This document shows, piece after piece, positions 20,680 to 29,544 of a stretch of DNA of 38,651 nt. The notes beneath the pieces were generated by a model. That model saw nothing but the letters and a program-made list of their open reading frames with translations. It did not search any database and was not told the DNA's origin. Every line of letters starts with the position of its first letter. Positions within the stretch are counted from its first letter, which is position 1. The position numbers were made by a program, and so were the translations under genes. Origin of the DNA: Podila epigama (Eukaryota > Mortierellomycota > Mortierellomycetes > Mortierellales > Mortierellaceae); contig JAAAVE010000059.1 in assembly GCA_015679605.1 (NCBI GenBank), positions 544 to 39,194 of the forward strand, given 5' to 3'.

Positions 20680-23308
20680 CTACTTGCCAATGCAAAACTC
20701 ACGGAACACGACATCAAGCACCTCTTCTACATCCACTCGACCAGTGATCCTACCCAAGTCAGCGGCCGCATGCCTCAACTCTTCAGCCGCAAGGACCACA
20801 TCATCTGCGCCCAGCTCTATTTCGCGGTTGCACAAGGATTACGGAGGTTTTCTTTTTGTGAGCCTTTCAAGCCGTCTTTCAATCATTTATGCAGGTTCAA
20901 GTTTCTGACTCTTACCAAGAAATACGTCAAGGGACTGTAGACAATTTGCGAGATGCACTCGGTGTCTGTACTGCGTAATGGATGTGCTGCTCGTCGCAGT
21001 GCTCTCATACCTGGAATCGTCGGAAAACATTGTGATTAGTAGGAAAAAAAAACACCCTTATCGAGTCGAAGCGGAATAGTTCCCTTCGTAAATAGACCAT
21101 CCCAATACTCATCTTATATATCTTATACATAGGGCCTTGCCGAAAGGAGTATCCAAAGAAGCCTATCCTTCACAGTACCATCCACGACATGTGTCTCTAC
21201 ATACCTGTCTTTGAGAACCTGCGTTAAATCCTTTAGGAAAGAACCGATTGCTGCGCCAGTTTGACATGAAATCGCCCAAACACGCTTTTGTTTTCGCTGG
21301 TCACCATCGTCCACAGAGCCTGTCTTTGGCCACAGAGAGGCACAGATACTAGTCTCCAAGTCTTTTATATCGCCTTGGACCAAATCCATCTTGTTGACCA
21401 ACACCATGGTGTTGGGATTCCTCCGGATTTCCTGGAGGACCATATCGTCCATCTGTGGGCCATCTTGTTGGTCTGGATTAACAAATGCAGTGATGGGGAG
21501 GATGGCAATGTTGATGTCTGCGAGGTCAATTCTTTGACGTGCTCGTTCTACACCCTGCATCTCAATATCATCATCCGATACTCTTAGACCAGCAGTGTCC
21601 CCGATAATGACAGGATAACCGCCAATGTCTAGGGACACCTCCACAACATCTCTTGTTGTCCCAGGAGTTGGCGACACAATGGCTGCCTGCCGCTTTGCTA
21701 CGAGAAAAGAACGGAGGCGATGAAGAGTAGAATGTTAGACATGAGCTTTGTGATATGTGTGTATTCTATTTTAGATGTCCCTGCAACTCAGTGTCCCTGC
21801 AATGCAGCGTCCCTACGACATGACGTCCATGTACACACTTACTAATATAGTTTAAGAAGCTGCTCTTTCCTGCATTCGGTGGACCAAGGATAGTAACATG
21901 GATTCCATCTCTTAAAATCTCTCCTCGTCTACCGTCATCCATATGACTCTTGATTTCCTTTTGCAGCATCTGTACTTTGGCAACGACTGGGATGAAGGAG
22001 GTATTGATGCCAATAAAAAAAAAATCATGCCTGTCAGTCTGTTTGACAAGGAATGAAGCGACAAGACAGGCCAGTAACAACAAAAAACCCTTGATTCATC
22101 CAGCCTTACCATTGTCGTATACGCCGTCCTCTATATTCTCATCCTCGCCAAAGTCAATCAATGCCTCAACAAGGGCCATGCCTTGGATAAGCTGTGTTCG
22201 CCAACTATCATACAAGTTTTTAAGTCCTCCCTAATCTCGAGATTTCAGTCCTCCATGATACATGATCATTACAATTTTTCTTTTCTTTTTCTTTTGGTCG
22301 TCACTCAAAGCTGCTTACATCTGCTTGGCGAAGTGCTAGCCGGCGTTGTGCTTCTGTTTCGGCATTCAATAGATCAGCTAGGCCTTCCACTTCTGTCAGA
22401 TCCAACTTGTCATTTTCAAAGGCTCTAATGTTATATTAGGAAATGGCACGAAAAAGATGGAGTTTTGATACCTTTTCCTTCTGTCCCTGCACCTCACTCT
22501 AGATCGAATGCACTGTGCAATAGTCACCAATTTTTTTTTATACCTGCGCGCAAACTCGCCTGGCTCGGCTAGTCTGATCTGTTGACCAGCATGTCCGATG
22601 GCTGAAAGGACACCATCAATGACGGATTTGCCTCCATGGCAATGAAACTCTACACTATCCTCGCCTGTAAAACTCTTTGGTCCAGGGAACCAGATGACCA
22701 TCCCCTTGTCCAGTAGCTCGTGTGTTTGAGGACAGAGCAGTCTGCGTGTAACAGCCACGCGAGGTTTTGGAAACGATGCTGTCGAAGGTGTCATCCTTCT
22801 TAACACCTTTTTTTTTTTTTTTTTAGGGAATGTAAAAAGACGTTGTCTGTTCTCAGTCTTTTCCACATTTCTCATATCCTTCTCCCTCCCTCTCCGTTTT
22901 TCGAATACAAACAAGTGGTAGGAAAGATCCTCGGAAAAAGTACATTACAGTTTTGGCCTGTGGGCCAGAGACGCGAATGACGGCGATACCAGCTTTGCCA
23001 GGATGTGTTGAGAGAGCAAAGATCGTGTCAAGATGGGTATCACTGTATCTGAGCCGAGTAGACGCGTGATGATCGGCAGAGTGGTGGATATTATGGTGGT
23101 GGTGGTGGTGAACAAGGTTTGGTCGAGTATGAAGAGACGACGACTGTTTGTGTGTATACCATGGGTAAGAACGTGTCCATTGTGCAGTTGAATGTGTCTG
23201 TGTGTGCACAGGGTGTGGTTGTGTGGATTGTGAAGAGGGACATTGTAGACGCCATTGTCTTGATCCTCCTTGACGGAGAGTGTGGCGCAAGAATGAGAAG
23301 GATGCCAT
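20680..23308 (-). CDS. MSS1: Mitochondrial tRNA modification GTPase Mss1/MnmE, 8 exons
   Basis: The exons are 23308-22949, 22806-22544, 22424-22319, 22230-22110, 21986-21843, 21697-21205, 21010-20916 and 20816-20680, encoding 572 residues. With its partner Mto1 (MnmG) this GTPase modifies the wobble uridine of mitochondrial tRNAs. The first about 95 residues are Arg/Ser/Thr/His-rich, including a run of six His, and fit a mitochondrial presequence. The tetrahydrofolate-binding domain starts at [20 protein letters not shown]. The G domain has GPPNAGKSS (318-326), GTTRD (344-348), DTAG (365-368) and NKMD (433-436). The protein ends in FCIGK, the conserved catalytic tail. The last two exons were found by frame and splice matching; a plus-strand open frame there is a shadow. 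Intron 1 has an odd acceptor after 16-17 A. Upstream in-frame ATGs exist (to 23485); 23308 was chosen because the upstream peptide looks untranslated. Confidence 0.95.
22807..22824 (-). other. Atypical splice acceptor of Mss1 intron 1 (A-run then G)
   Basis: On the coding strand the 3' end of intron 1 is 17 A followed by G, rather than a pyrimidine tract plus YAG. Codon phase and homology (GPQAKT joined to VLRRMTP) require a junction at this point. Confidence 0.7.
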
Positions 23309-23558
23309 GGAACCAAAAGAACGATCTCGAGTGATTGATTTGATTGATTGAATGAATGTGTGAATGAGTGAATGTATGCGGATATCTGTGTGTAACGGAT
23401 TGGATTCCACTCTAAACAAAAAATTCGATCGCTTAAAAGAAGATACAACAATAAGAAAAAAGTTCCGCGGCAACGAACAGTTCATTTGGATCTCAACTTG
23501 GAGTGTTGACAGAGTATTGAATTGGATACATGATTTTCGTTATATAGTACAATGAGGT

Positions 23559-25172
23559 CTACAAATATGTATGTCTATGTGTAAGTGTAAGTGTAAGTGT
23601 GTGTATGGAGGCGTGAGTGTGGGCATGTCTCTGTGTATGTGTGTTTTGTGTCGTTCGTATCTGTGTATGTGTGTTGCTCGTCAAGACTTGATCCAGTCCT
23701 AGAAGAGACAAGACAAGAAAAGGTGTGAGTACAGCCACAATTGCAATAAGCATACTACCATGTACCATTGTGTACCAATGCTGATACCATGTCATACACC
23801 TGTCAATAAAAAGAAAACCATCGTTTGTATCATGCCTTACCTTGAACGCTTGTGTCTTGCTACGGCCGAACTGGGCAAGGCGACGACCAAATGATTCTTG
23901 TCGACATCCTGCTGTTCTCGTCGACGTTGCTGCCTTTGCCTGGCATTGCTCGGCCTCTCCAATGGCGACCATCATGCTCAAGAGAGCTGTCCTGAGCGGT
24001 TCCGTTATCACTGTCATTCTTTCCTGTTCTGCCTGTACTATGGCCTCCAACTCCTTGGCCTCTGAATACCCAAGTGAACTCGAGAGTAAATTGTCCAAAT
24101 ATCGACTCCTCAGTATCTGTATCCTTTCCTCCTGTTCCAACACCTCTGGGTCCTAACACATGAAAAGATGCAATTGGACAAGATAAGTAACAAAATACAA
24201 AATTATTTTCACATTGTAGCATTGTAGCATTGTAGCATTGCTCCTTTCAGTCATCCTCGATAGAAAAAAATATTAAATATACAATACCTGATACGCTTCA
24301 AGAACAAGCTGTACACAATCCTGATAGCGATCCTGAACAGACCAAAAGGCAACCAAGGCGGCTTGCATCTGTTTGGCAATCTTGAGTCGCTGTTTGTTTT
24401 GCTTGGATGAATGGACGAGTGACATTTGCACTCGATGTTGGCCAGCTTCAATGGCCGGCCAAGAGGTTCTACACAGTTCGGGCCACGCTGTGAGGACAAT
24501 GTCCGCAATCGCCAGAGTCGTGAGCTGCCGAGCGTTGTCCAGTCCATGATGGTCTCGACTCGAATTTAGATTTGGATGGCGATTTCGATTTGAATTATGG
24601 TTATGATCTGCTTCGGGTTTTTGTTCTGGACCTGGATCTGGACCAGAATCTGGATCTCCATCTCGATCTGCTGATCGCGTCTGTGCTTGTGCTTGTGCTG
24701 CTCGTGTATGGTGGAGAAGAGCATGACAATCCTCTTGGTCTGTCAGCACATTCAGAGCCTGGTCATTAAGGTTTTCTAGCGTCTCGGTGTGTTTTGCGAG
24801 CTCTTTGAGCAAGGCCTTGTAGTGGTCCAGATCGAATGGAGAGTTGTCTTGATCTGTAAGAGCAAGTGTTGTGGTCGAGCGAGTAAAGTGGGGGCGAAGA
24901 TGTGTCGATGGTCGTGTGTCATGGTCATTGTTATGGAGTGGTTGAGGTGGCACAAGCGTTCCTGAAGCAGAGAGCACTGAAACTGCGGAAGAGTCTAGGT
25001 CCGAGCGAGGCTTCTTGGTCTTGCCACTGCTGTTGTTGTCATTGTTTGCTGCCAGGTGTGGGTTTGGTAGAGGCAGTGGTAGTGATAGTGGTAGTGATGT
25101 CGTTGCTGTTGTTGTCGTTACTATTGTTGGTGTACTTGTTGTTGTTGTTGATGTCGCTGCCGATGTCGCTGT

Positions 25173-25204
<32 letters not shown>

Positions 25205-25661
25205 ATGTTGATGTGCCAGCAAGTGTTGGCTCGGATGCCTGCTGGTCAGATTTGGAATGGCTTGGGAGAGGGTTTGGGAGAGTGGGGGTTGTTGTCGTTG
25301 TCTGTCCAGTGAGTGAATGCTGTTGAGATAAAAGCTGTGGAGGGGGCTGTGCGGAGGGTGTAGCAGAGCCGAGGTCTTTTGCAACGGCAGATGCTTGAAT
25401 CTGGTGGTGGTGGTGGTGGTGGTTGTCGCTGTCTCCATGGACAACCTCAACAATGATTCCTTTGGTGGTGGATACAGAGGCTAAGGTTGTATCGAGCCTC
25501 GAGTTCAAATCGAGGTCCGCTTTGGAATGTGAGGGAGGCATGGTGGACGATTCTAATCCGGGCAGGTGTACAGAGTTGGTTTTGTTGACCATTTCCTCCT
25601 CTTCTGAGGGTGACAGTCGACTGGAGTGTATGATGACGACTGAATCATTGGAGCTAGCCAT
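23559..25661 (-). CDS. Unrecognised helical protein with C-terminal membrane anchor, 3 exons
   Basis: The exons are 25661-24288, 24152-23841 and 23780-23559, encoding 635 residues in this model. Residues 1-260 are low complexity: Ser/Glu-rich, a His run, a long Thr/Ser region and LPLSLPLPLPNP. Residues about 275-560 are helix-like, with a conserved-looking core (LLKELAKHTETLENLNDQAL, then WPAIEAGQHRVQMSLVHSSK, then VAFWSVQDRYQDCVQLVLEA, then the exon-2 start DPEVLEQEERIQILRSRYLD). It is interrupted by an Asp/Pro/Asn/His-rich insert (about 330-375). Exon 3 gives a single strong hydrophobic helix (about 572-591, MLIAIVAVLTPFLVLSLLGL) and a short His/Thr tail encoded by CA repeats. A tail-anchored protein exposed to the cytosol is inferred, and the helical part could be BAR-like or another coiled-coil fold. 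I recognise no family. Exon 3 is uncertain because two acceptors compete. Confidence 0.62.
23575..23680. repeat. GT/CA-rich microsatellite at the 3' end of the tail-anchored gene
   Basis: TGTAAGTGTAAGTGTAAGTG units are followed by GTGTGTATG-type sequence. In the preferred model it encodes the His/Thr-rich last residues; it may instead be 3' UTR. Confidence 0.7.
24212..24240. repeat. Short tandem repeat CATTGTAG
   Basis: Three and a half perfect copies of an 8-bp unit inside intron 1 of the tail-anchored gene. Confidence 0.9.
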
Positions 25662-27655
25662 GATGAAGAAGATGCTACCTGAAAGTGTATGAAGTAGGAG
25701 GAAGCTTGGTGGTGAGGGTGGAAGGCGAGTGTGAAAGTATGTGTATGAAAGAGTGAGAATGAGAGTGGAAGAATGAAAGAAGGAAGAAAAGAAAAAAGAA
25801 AAAGAAAAAAAAAAAGATAAAAAAAATAAAAAGATGGAGGAGAGCCAAAGGGACGACGGACGGACGGACGGTCGAGTGACGATAGGAAAGTAAAAAATAA
25901 ATTCTGAAGCGTTGCAAAGAAGAGGAGATGTGTGTGGCTATTTAAAAAGAAACGAGATGGATGTGGATGACGAGTGTATGTGTTTATGGGTGTGTATGAA
26001 TAATGTGTGTGTACCATGCGTTTCGTTGCGTTGCAATGCATTAGATTGTGATGGAGGTATAGTACATGTACATGGACATTTACAATGTTGACAATACTTG
26101 TACAGTATAGCACTGTACCCTTTTTTATTAAGTTACCATTTGTTTGTTTTTGTGCTGCAAGGGACGCAAAAAAAAGATGCAAAGCATTGTCCTCGAAGAT
26201 GCAGTCAGGAAGTCAGGAAGTCAGTCCAGACCCATACTGAAAATATAAAGAGCACTGCTTCTTTCTCGAACGTTTCATGTCAGGGAAGATGGAGCGTCAA
26301 TGGTCTAGTGACAGTTGCCTTTGTAAGCGCAGTGGGGGGCTGTACATTGGTGTTCATTTTAGACTGAGCCATGACGAGGGGTCCATTGGTCCACAAACAG
26401 CTTTCTTGGTGTACTTTTCTTTCTGTAGAATTGCTGCAGGACACATACATTGTTCGTTGGGGTCATGTCATGTCCATTTGTACTTTTTCTTTTTTTGGTT
26501 ATTTTCATTCTGACTTGGTTTTATGTCTCGCAAAAAAAGGAGACGGAGCTTTCTCTCCATTGCGTCTTCCTCATCATCCTGAACAAAAGAAAAGAGAGCC
26601 TAGGCTGCAGCTCAGCCGACGACATGACATTTCCTAGCCCCAATGACCTGCCCTTTCGCCCCTCTCCCTGAGGTTCTCCAGGGCTGCTTGCTGGCTGGCT
26701 GTGGTGCTACTGTTTTCATTTAAGACATATCTTTTTTACAGTGCATTCTTCTGGAATATCCACCTCGACCATCTCTATCTATCTACATCTAGCATTCTAC
26801 ATCGTAGCATTCTACGTCGAGTACGCACTTCAGGGATATACAGTACATTAAGCATCCATTCGAAGGCAAGGCAAAATACGCGCTAATAGATCAACTACAT
26901 ATGTTTTTGCTTTGCATATAGCCCATTCGGCAGCACTCAATGGCCTCACCCCTCGACCACCGGTGCCAAAGGTGCCAATGGCGTACTAAGGGTGACTGTT
27001 CAAAGGATGTCAAGGATGTTTTATGCTTCTACATCACATTCATCATCTTGTTCTCATGGTGCCAATTCACTCCAGATAATGACTCCTTTTCTCCTTGTGT
27101 AAAAGGTCGCATCAGAATAAAGTACATTTTCTGCCACCTAGCAGAATCTCGAATGGAAGGTTCTTTTGCCCAATTAATATAATGGATCCTGTTCTAGAAG
27201 GAAGCTGGTACCTCTATCGCCGCCATGCGAGATTGTTGCGGACAGTAGACATGTACAATGTTGTTCGTATACAACTACCAACTACCAATGGCCAATGACG
27301 ATCCTTTTCTTTACACAATCATTGAGACCCTTCTTGAAGGGAATCTCGAATGTCTCAGTCTTTTCTTGTCATTAAGGACACAAAGGGACACAACAGCCAG
27401 CAGCTATGCGGCAACCATGCGGAGCCCACACATATCTCCATCTATGTACACACACACACACACACACACACACGCATGGAGAAGAAAGACATGGGCTGAC
27501 CGTCCCTTCAACTACATTGTCAGAATATTATTCCTATTCCTATTCTTATTTGCATTCGTAAAACAAAACCGGGTGGCGACGCGCCAGTAGGCGTAGGAAA
27601 AGGGAACGCATCAACTTCTTTTTCGACGGCATACGGTTACAGAACGCTTTACTAG
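25662..27655. other. Intergenic region between two divergent genes, no supported gene
   Basis: The left part (25662-25930) is GA/A-rich on the plus strand and is the likely leader of the tail-anchored gene. From 26160 to 27600 the sequence is more complex, with small direct repeats (AGGAAGTC near 26208-26222; TAGCATTCTAC near 26790-26818) and a CA array. All open frames are under about 110 codons and none resembles a protein family. Confidence 0.5.
27448..27473. repeat. (CA)n microsatellite
   Basis: An uninterrupted run of about 13 CA dinucleotides. Confidence 0.95.
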
Positions 27656-27663
27656 TATAAATA
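27656..27663 (+). promoter_or_regulatory. TATA box of the secreted-protein gene
   Basis: A consensus TATAAATA lies about 150 bp upstream of the start codon at 27807. The intervening leader is CT-rich, consistent with transcription starting about 30 bp after the box. Confidence 0.6.
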
Positions 27664-27708
27664 CTCCATAACTCACATCCACAACACTCATCCTTCAGGA
27701 CACTCATC

Positions 27709-27763
27709 CTTCTTCTTCTTCTTCTTCTTCTTCTTCTTCTTCTTCTTCTTCTTCTTCTTCTTC
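27709..27763. repeat. (CTT)n microsatellite in the 5' leader
   Basis: About 18 TTC/CTT triplets lie between the TATA box and the start codon of the secreted-protein gene, preceded by a short direct repeat (ACACTCATCCTTC / ACACTCATCCTTC-like). Confidence 0.95.
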
Positions 27764-27806
27764 TACTTCACCTTCTTCAGTCTCTACTTCACTAACAATT
27801 CTCATC

Positions 27807-28988
27807 ATGAAATTCTCCTCGATCATCATCTCTGCTGCCCTTGCCACCATCGCCGCCGCGGCCTCACCGCTGCCAGTCGGTGATATCTTGGGCGACAACT
27901 CCCTTCTCAAGCGTTGTGCCGAATGCACAAGCGCTGACCAGCATGCGCTCGATGTCATCATCAGCGCGTCCGCTGACCACTACTCCAAAATCGCCCATGT
28001 CCGTCTCGACAACCTCTTGAAGGAAATGGACACAGCCTCAGTCACCAGCGGCAATCAAGACCTCCCCAAGGAAAAGGCCTTGTTGGCCCTCGCTGTCAAG
28101 ATCAACATTGATCAGGCCAAGAAGGCATGCGACTCCGAGACTCTGGCCCCTCTTATCAAGGCCTCTATCAACAGCGACTCGAACCTGGACATCCCCTGGT
28201 CCAACAAAAATGAAGTCGAGGAGAAGATGGTTGTCCTTGACGTGCTCATCACCAATATCGTCCTCGACCGCATCCAGGCTAATGTCAATGCCGAGATCCT
28301 GTCCAAGGACTGCACCGAGAAGATGACCAACACTGTAATTGTTCCAGCTACTGAAGTTGTGGCCCCAACTCCTCATGGTGTCTTTGAGACTCCAGCCAAT
28401 GTCCCTAAAAATCCTGCTGGTGGTGATGATACCACGAACGCCACTCCTCAGGCTCCTAATGGTGCTGATGGTACCCCAGCTTCCGGTCCCGAGACTCCAT
28501 TCGAGTCCGAATCCACTGCTGGTTCTTCTGACCCCTGTGATGATGACAGTGATAGTGATAGCCCTGTCAAGGCTGATAGTGTCTACGACCCAAGCAGCAG
28601 CGACAACACCAGCAACGGCGACAATACCGACAACACTAGCACCGCTGGCAATACGAACAACGCTGGCAACACCAACGCCGCCGACAACTCAAACAACTCT
28701 GGCAACACCAACACCAATGACAACTCCAACAATGATAATGGCGCGGTTGGCCAGGAGGGCATCGACGTACCTTCGACCGTTGATCCCAAGTATGTGTGCA
28801 AGACTGGATGCAAGGACAGCAAGCGCGCTTTCACTGTGTTGAGCCTTCGCGTGAACCTCGAGAGGGAGTTCCAGCCCCGCCTCGATCACTTTTACAAGGA
28901 GGAGATGCCTACTGCCTGCACAGACGAGCGCAGCTCTCTCTTGGGCGGCTTGCTTAACCTGTTGTCAAGCCTCACTCTCAGAAAGTAA
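27807..28988 (+). CDS. Secreted protein with two Cys modules and an Asn/Thr-rich linker, unknown function
   Basis: A single exon of 393 residues. A signal peptide covers about residues 1-20 (MKFSSIIISAALATIAAAAS). A Lys35-Arg36 pair directly before Cys37 looks like a Kex2-type processing site, so the mature protein may start at CAEC. Residues 37-175 are mostly helical-looking, with Cys37, Cys40, Cys108 and Cys169. Residues about 180-320 are a disordered Thr/Pro/Ser then Asn/Thr/Gly/Asp linker with several N-glycosylation sequons (NAT, NTS). Residues 329-393 hold a second Cys pair (331 and 335) and Cys371. The two ends share a pattern, C-x2/3-C followed by RLD-x3-KE. It ends in a short hydrophobic Leu-rich segment without a clear GPI signal. 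Codon use is strongly C-ending and a TATA box is present, suggesting high expression. It could be a cell-wall or effector-like protein; no family is recognised. Confidence 0.85.
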   Translation: MKFSSIIISAALATIAAAASPLPVGDILGDNSLLKRCAECTSADQHALDVIISASADHYSKIAHVRLDNLLKEMDTASVTSGNQDLPKEKALLALAVKINIDQAKKACDSETLAPLIKASINSDSNLDIPWSNKNEVEEKMVVLDVLITNIVLDRIQANVNAEILSKDCTEKMTNTVIVPATEVVAPTPHGVFETPANVPKNPAGGDDTTNATPQAPNGADGTPASGPETPFESESTAGSSDPCDDDSDSDSPVKADSVYDPSSSDNTSNGDNTDNTSTAGNTNNAGNTNAADNSNNSGNTNTNDNSNNDNGAVGQEGIDVPSTVDPKYVCKTGCKDSKRAFTVLSLRVNLEREFQPRLDHFYKEEMPTACTDERSSLLGGLLNLLSSLTLRK

Positions 28989-29544
28989 ATAATGTCCCGC
29001 ACTGACATGGCACGACACGACAAGAACAAAAAAGGAGCTTCTACATAGTTATATACCCTTCAATAGTTACTTCTTAATAACATCTCCTTAACATTAACGA
29101 AAAAAAAAAGTGTAGTGCATGCATGTTTGCTTGTATGCAAGTAGAATGATACATGTGGGTTACTTGTGGAGCGCAGTTCAGTCGTAGACCAACAATGGGG
29201 TTGTTTAGTTTCGCGATGGTGCATAGGAAGGAGAAACGAAAACACGTGACTCTATGCAATGCTCCATGTCCATTCATTTCTCGTCACACCTTCACTTTTT
29301 TTCTTTTTCCATTGACATTTCGCATCATTCTTTTCTTTTTTTTTTACTACCATCAACGAAGTTCTTCGAACTGTCGCAACCACACGACCGACAAAAACGG
29401 CCACCCGCTTTTCGAGAGACACACGACTATTTCTTTCCTACCGTCATTATCTTTTCTTGTGACATTGTGCACTTCCTTCCTCCATCTCCATCACTTTTTG
29501 GTCGCTGTTAACATCCCTCATTTCACTTTTCCCATTTCATCCAC
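28989..29544. other. Intergenic region: 3' flank of the secreted-protein gene and Dop1 promoter
   Basis: The Dop1-proximal part (29280-29545) is CT-rich with TTTTTCTTTTTCC runs, typical of the leaders seen here. No TATA box and no gene are evident. Confidence 0.5.

Noticed and set aside
20557-20940. Plus-strand open frame of 127 codons with protein-like sequence
   Set aside because: The minus strand here encodes the conserved Mss1/MnmE C terminus in phase with the upstream exons; the plus-strand frame is its shadow.
23797-23841. 41-bp intron (acceptor at 23800) as the main model for the tail-anchored gene
   Set aside because: It is shorter than the other introns in the window and truncates the protein before a strong hydrophobic helix; kept only as a possible alternative isoform.
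27448-27473. CA array considered as CRISPR-like or telomeric repeat
   Set aside because: It is a plain dinucleotide microsatellite with no spacers, and no telomere motif occurs in the window.
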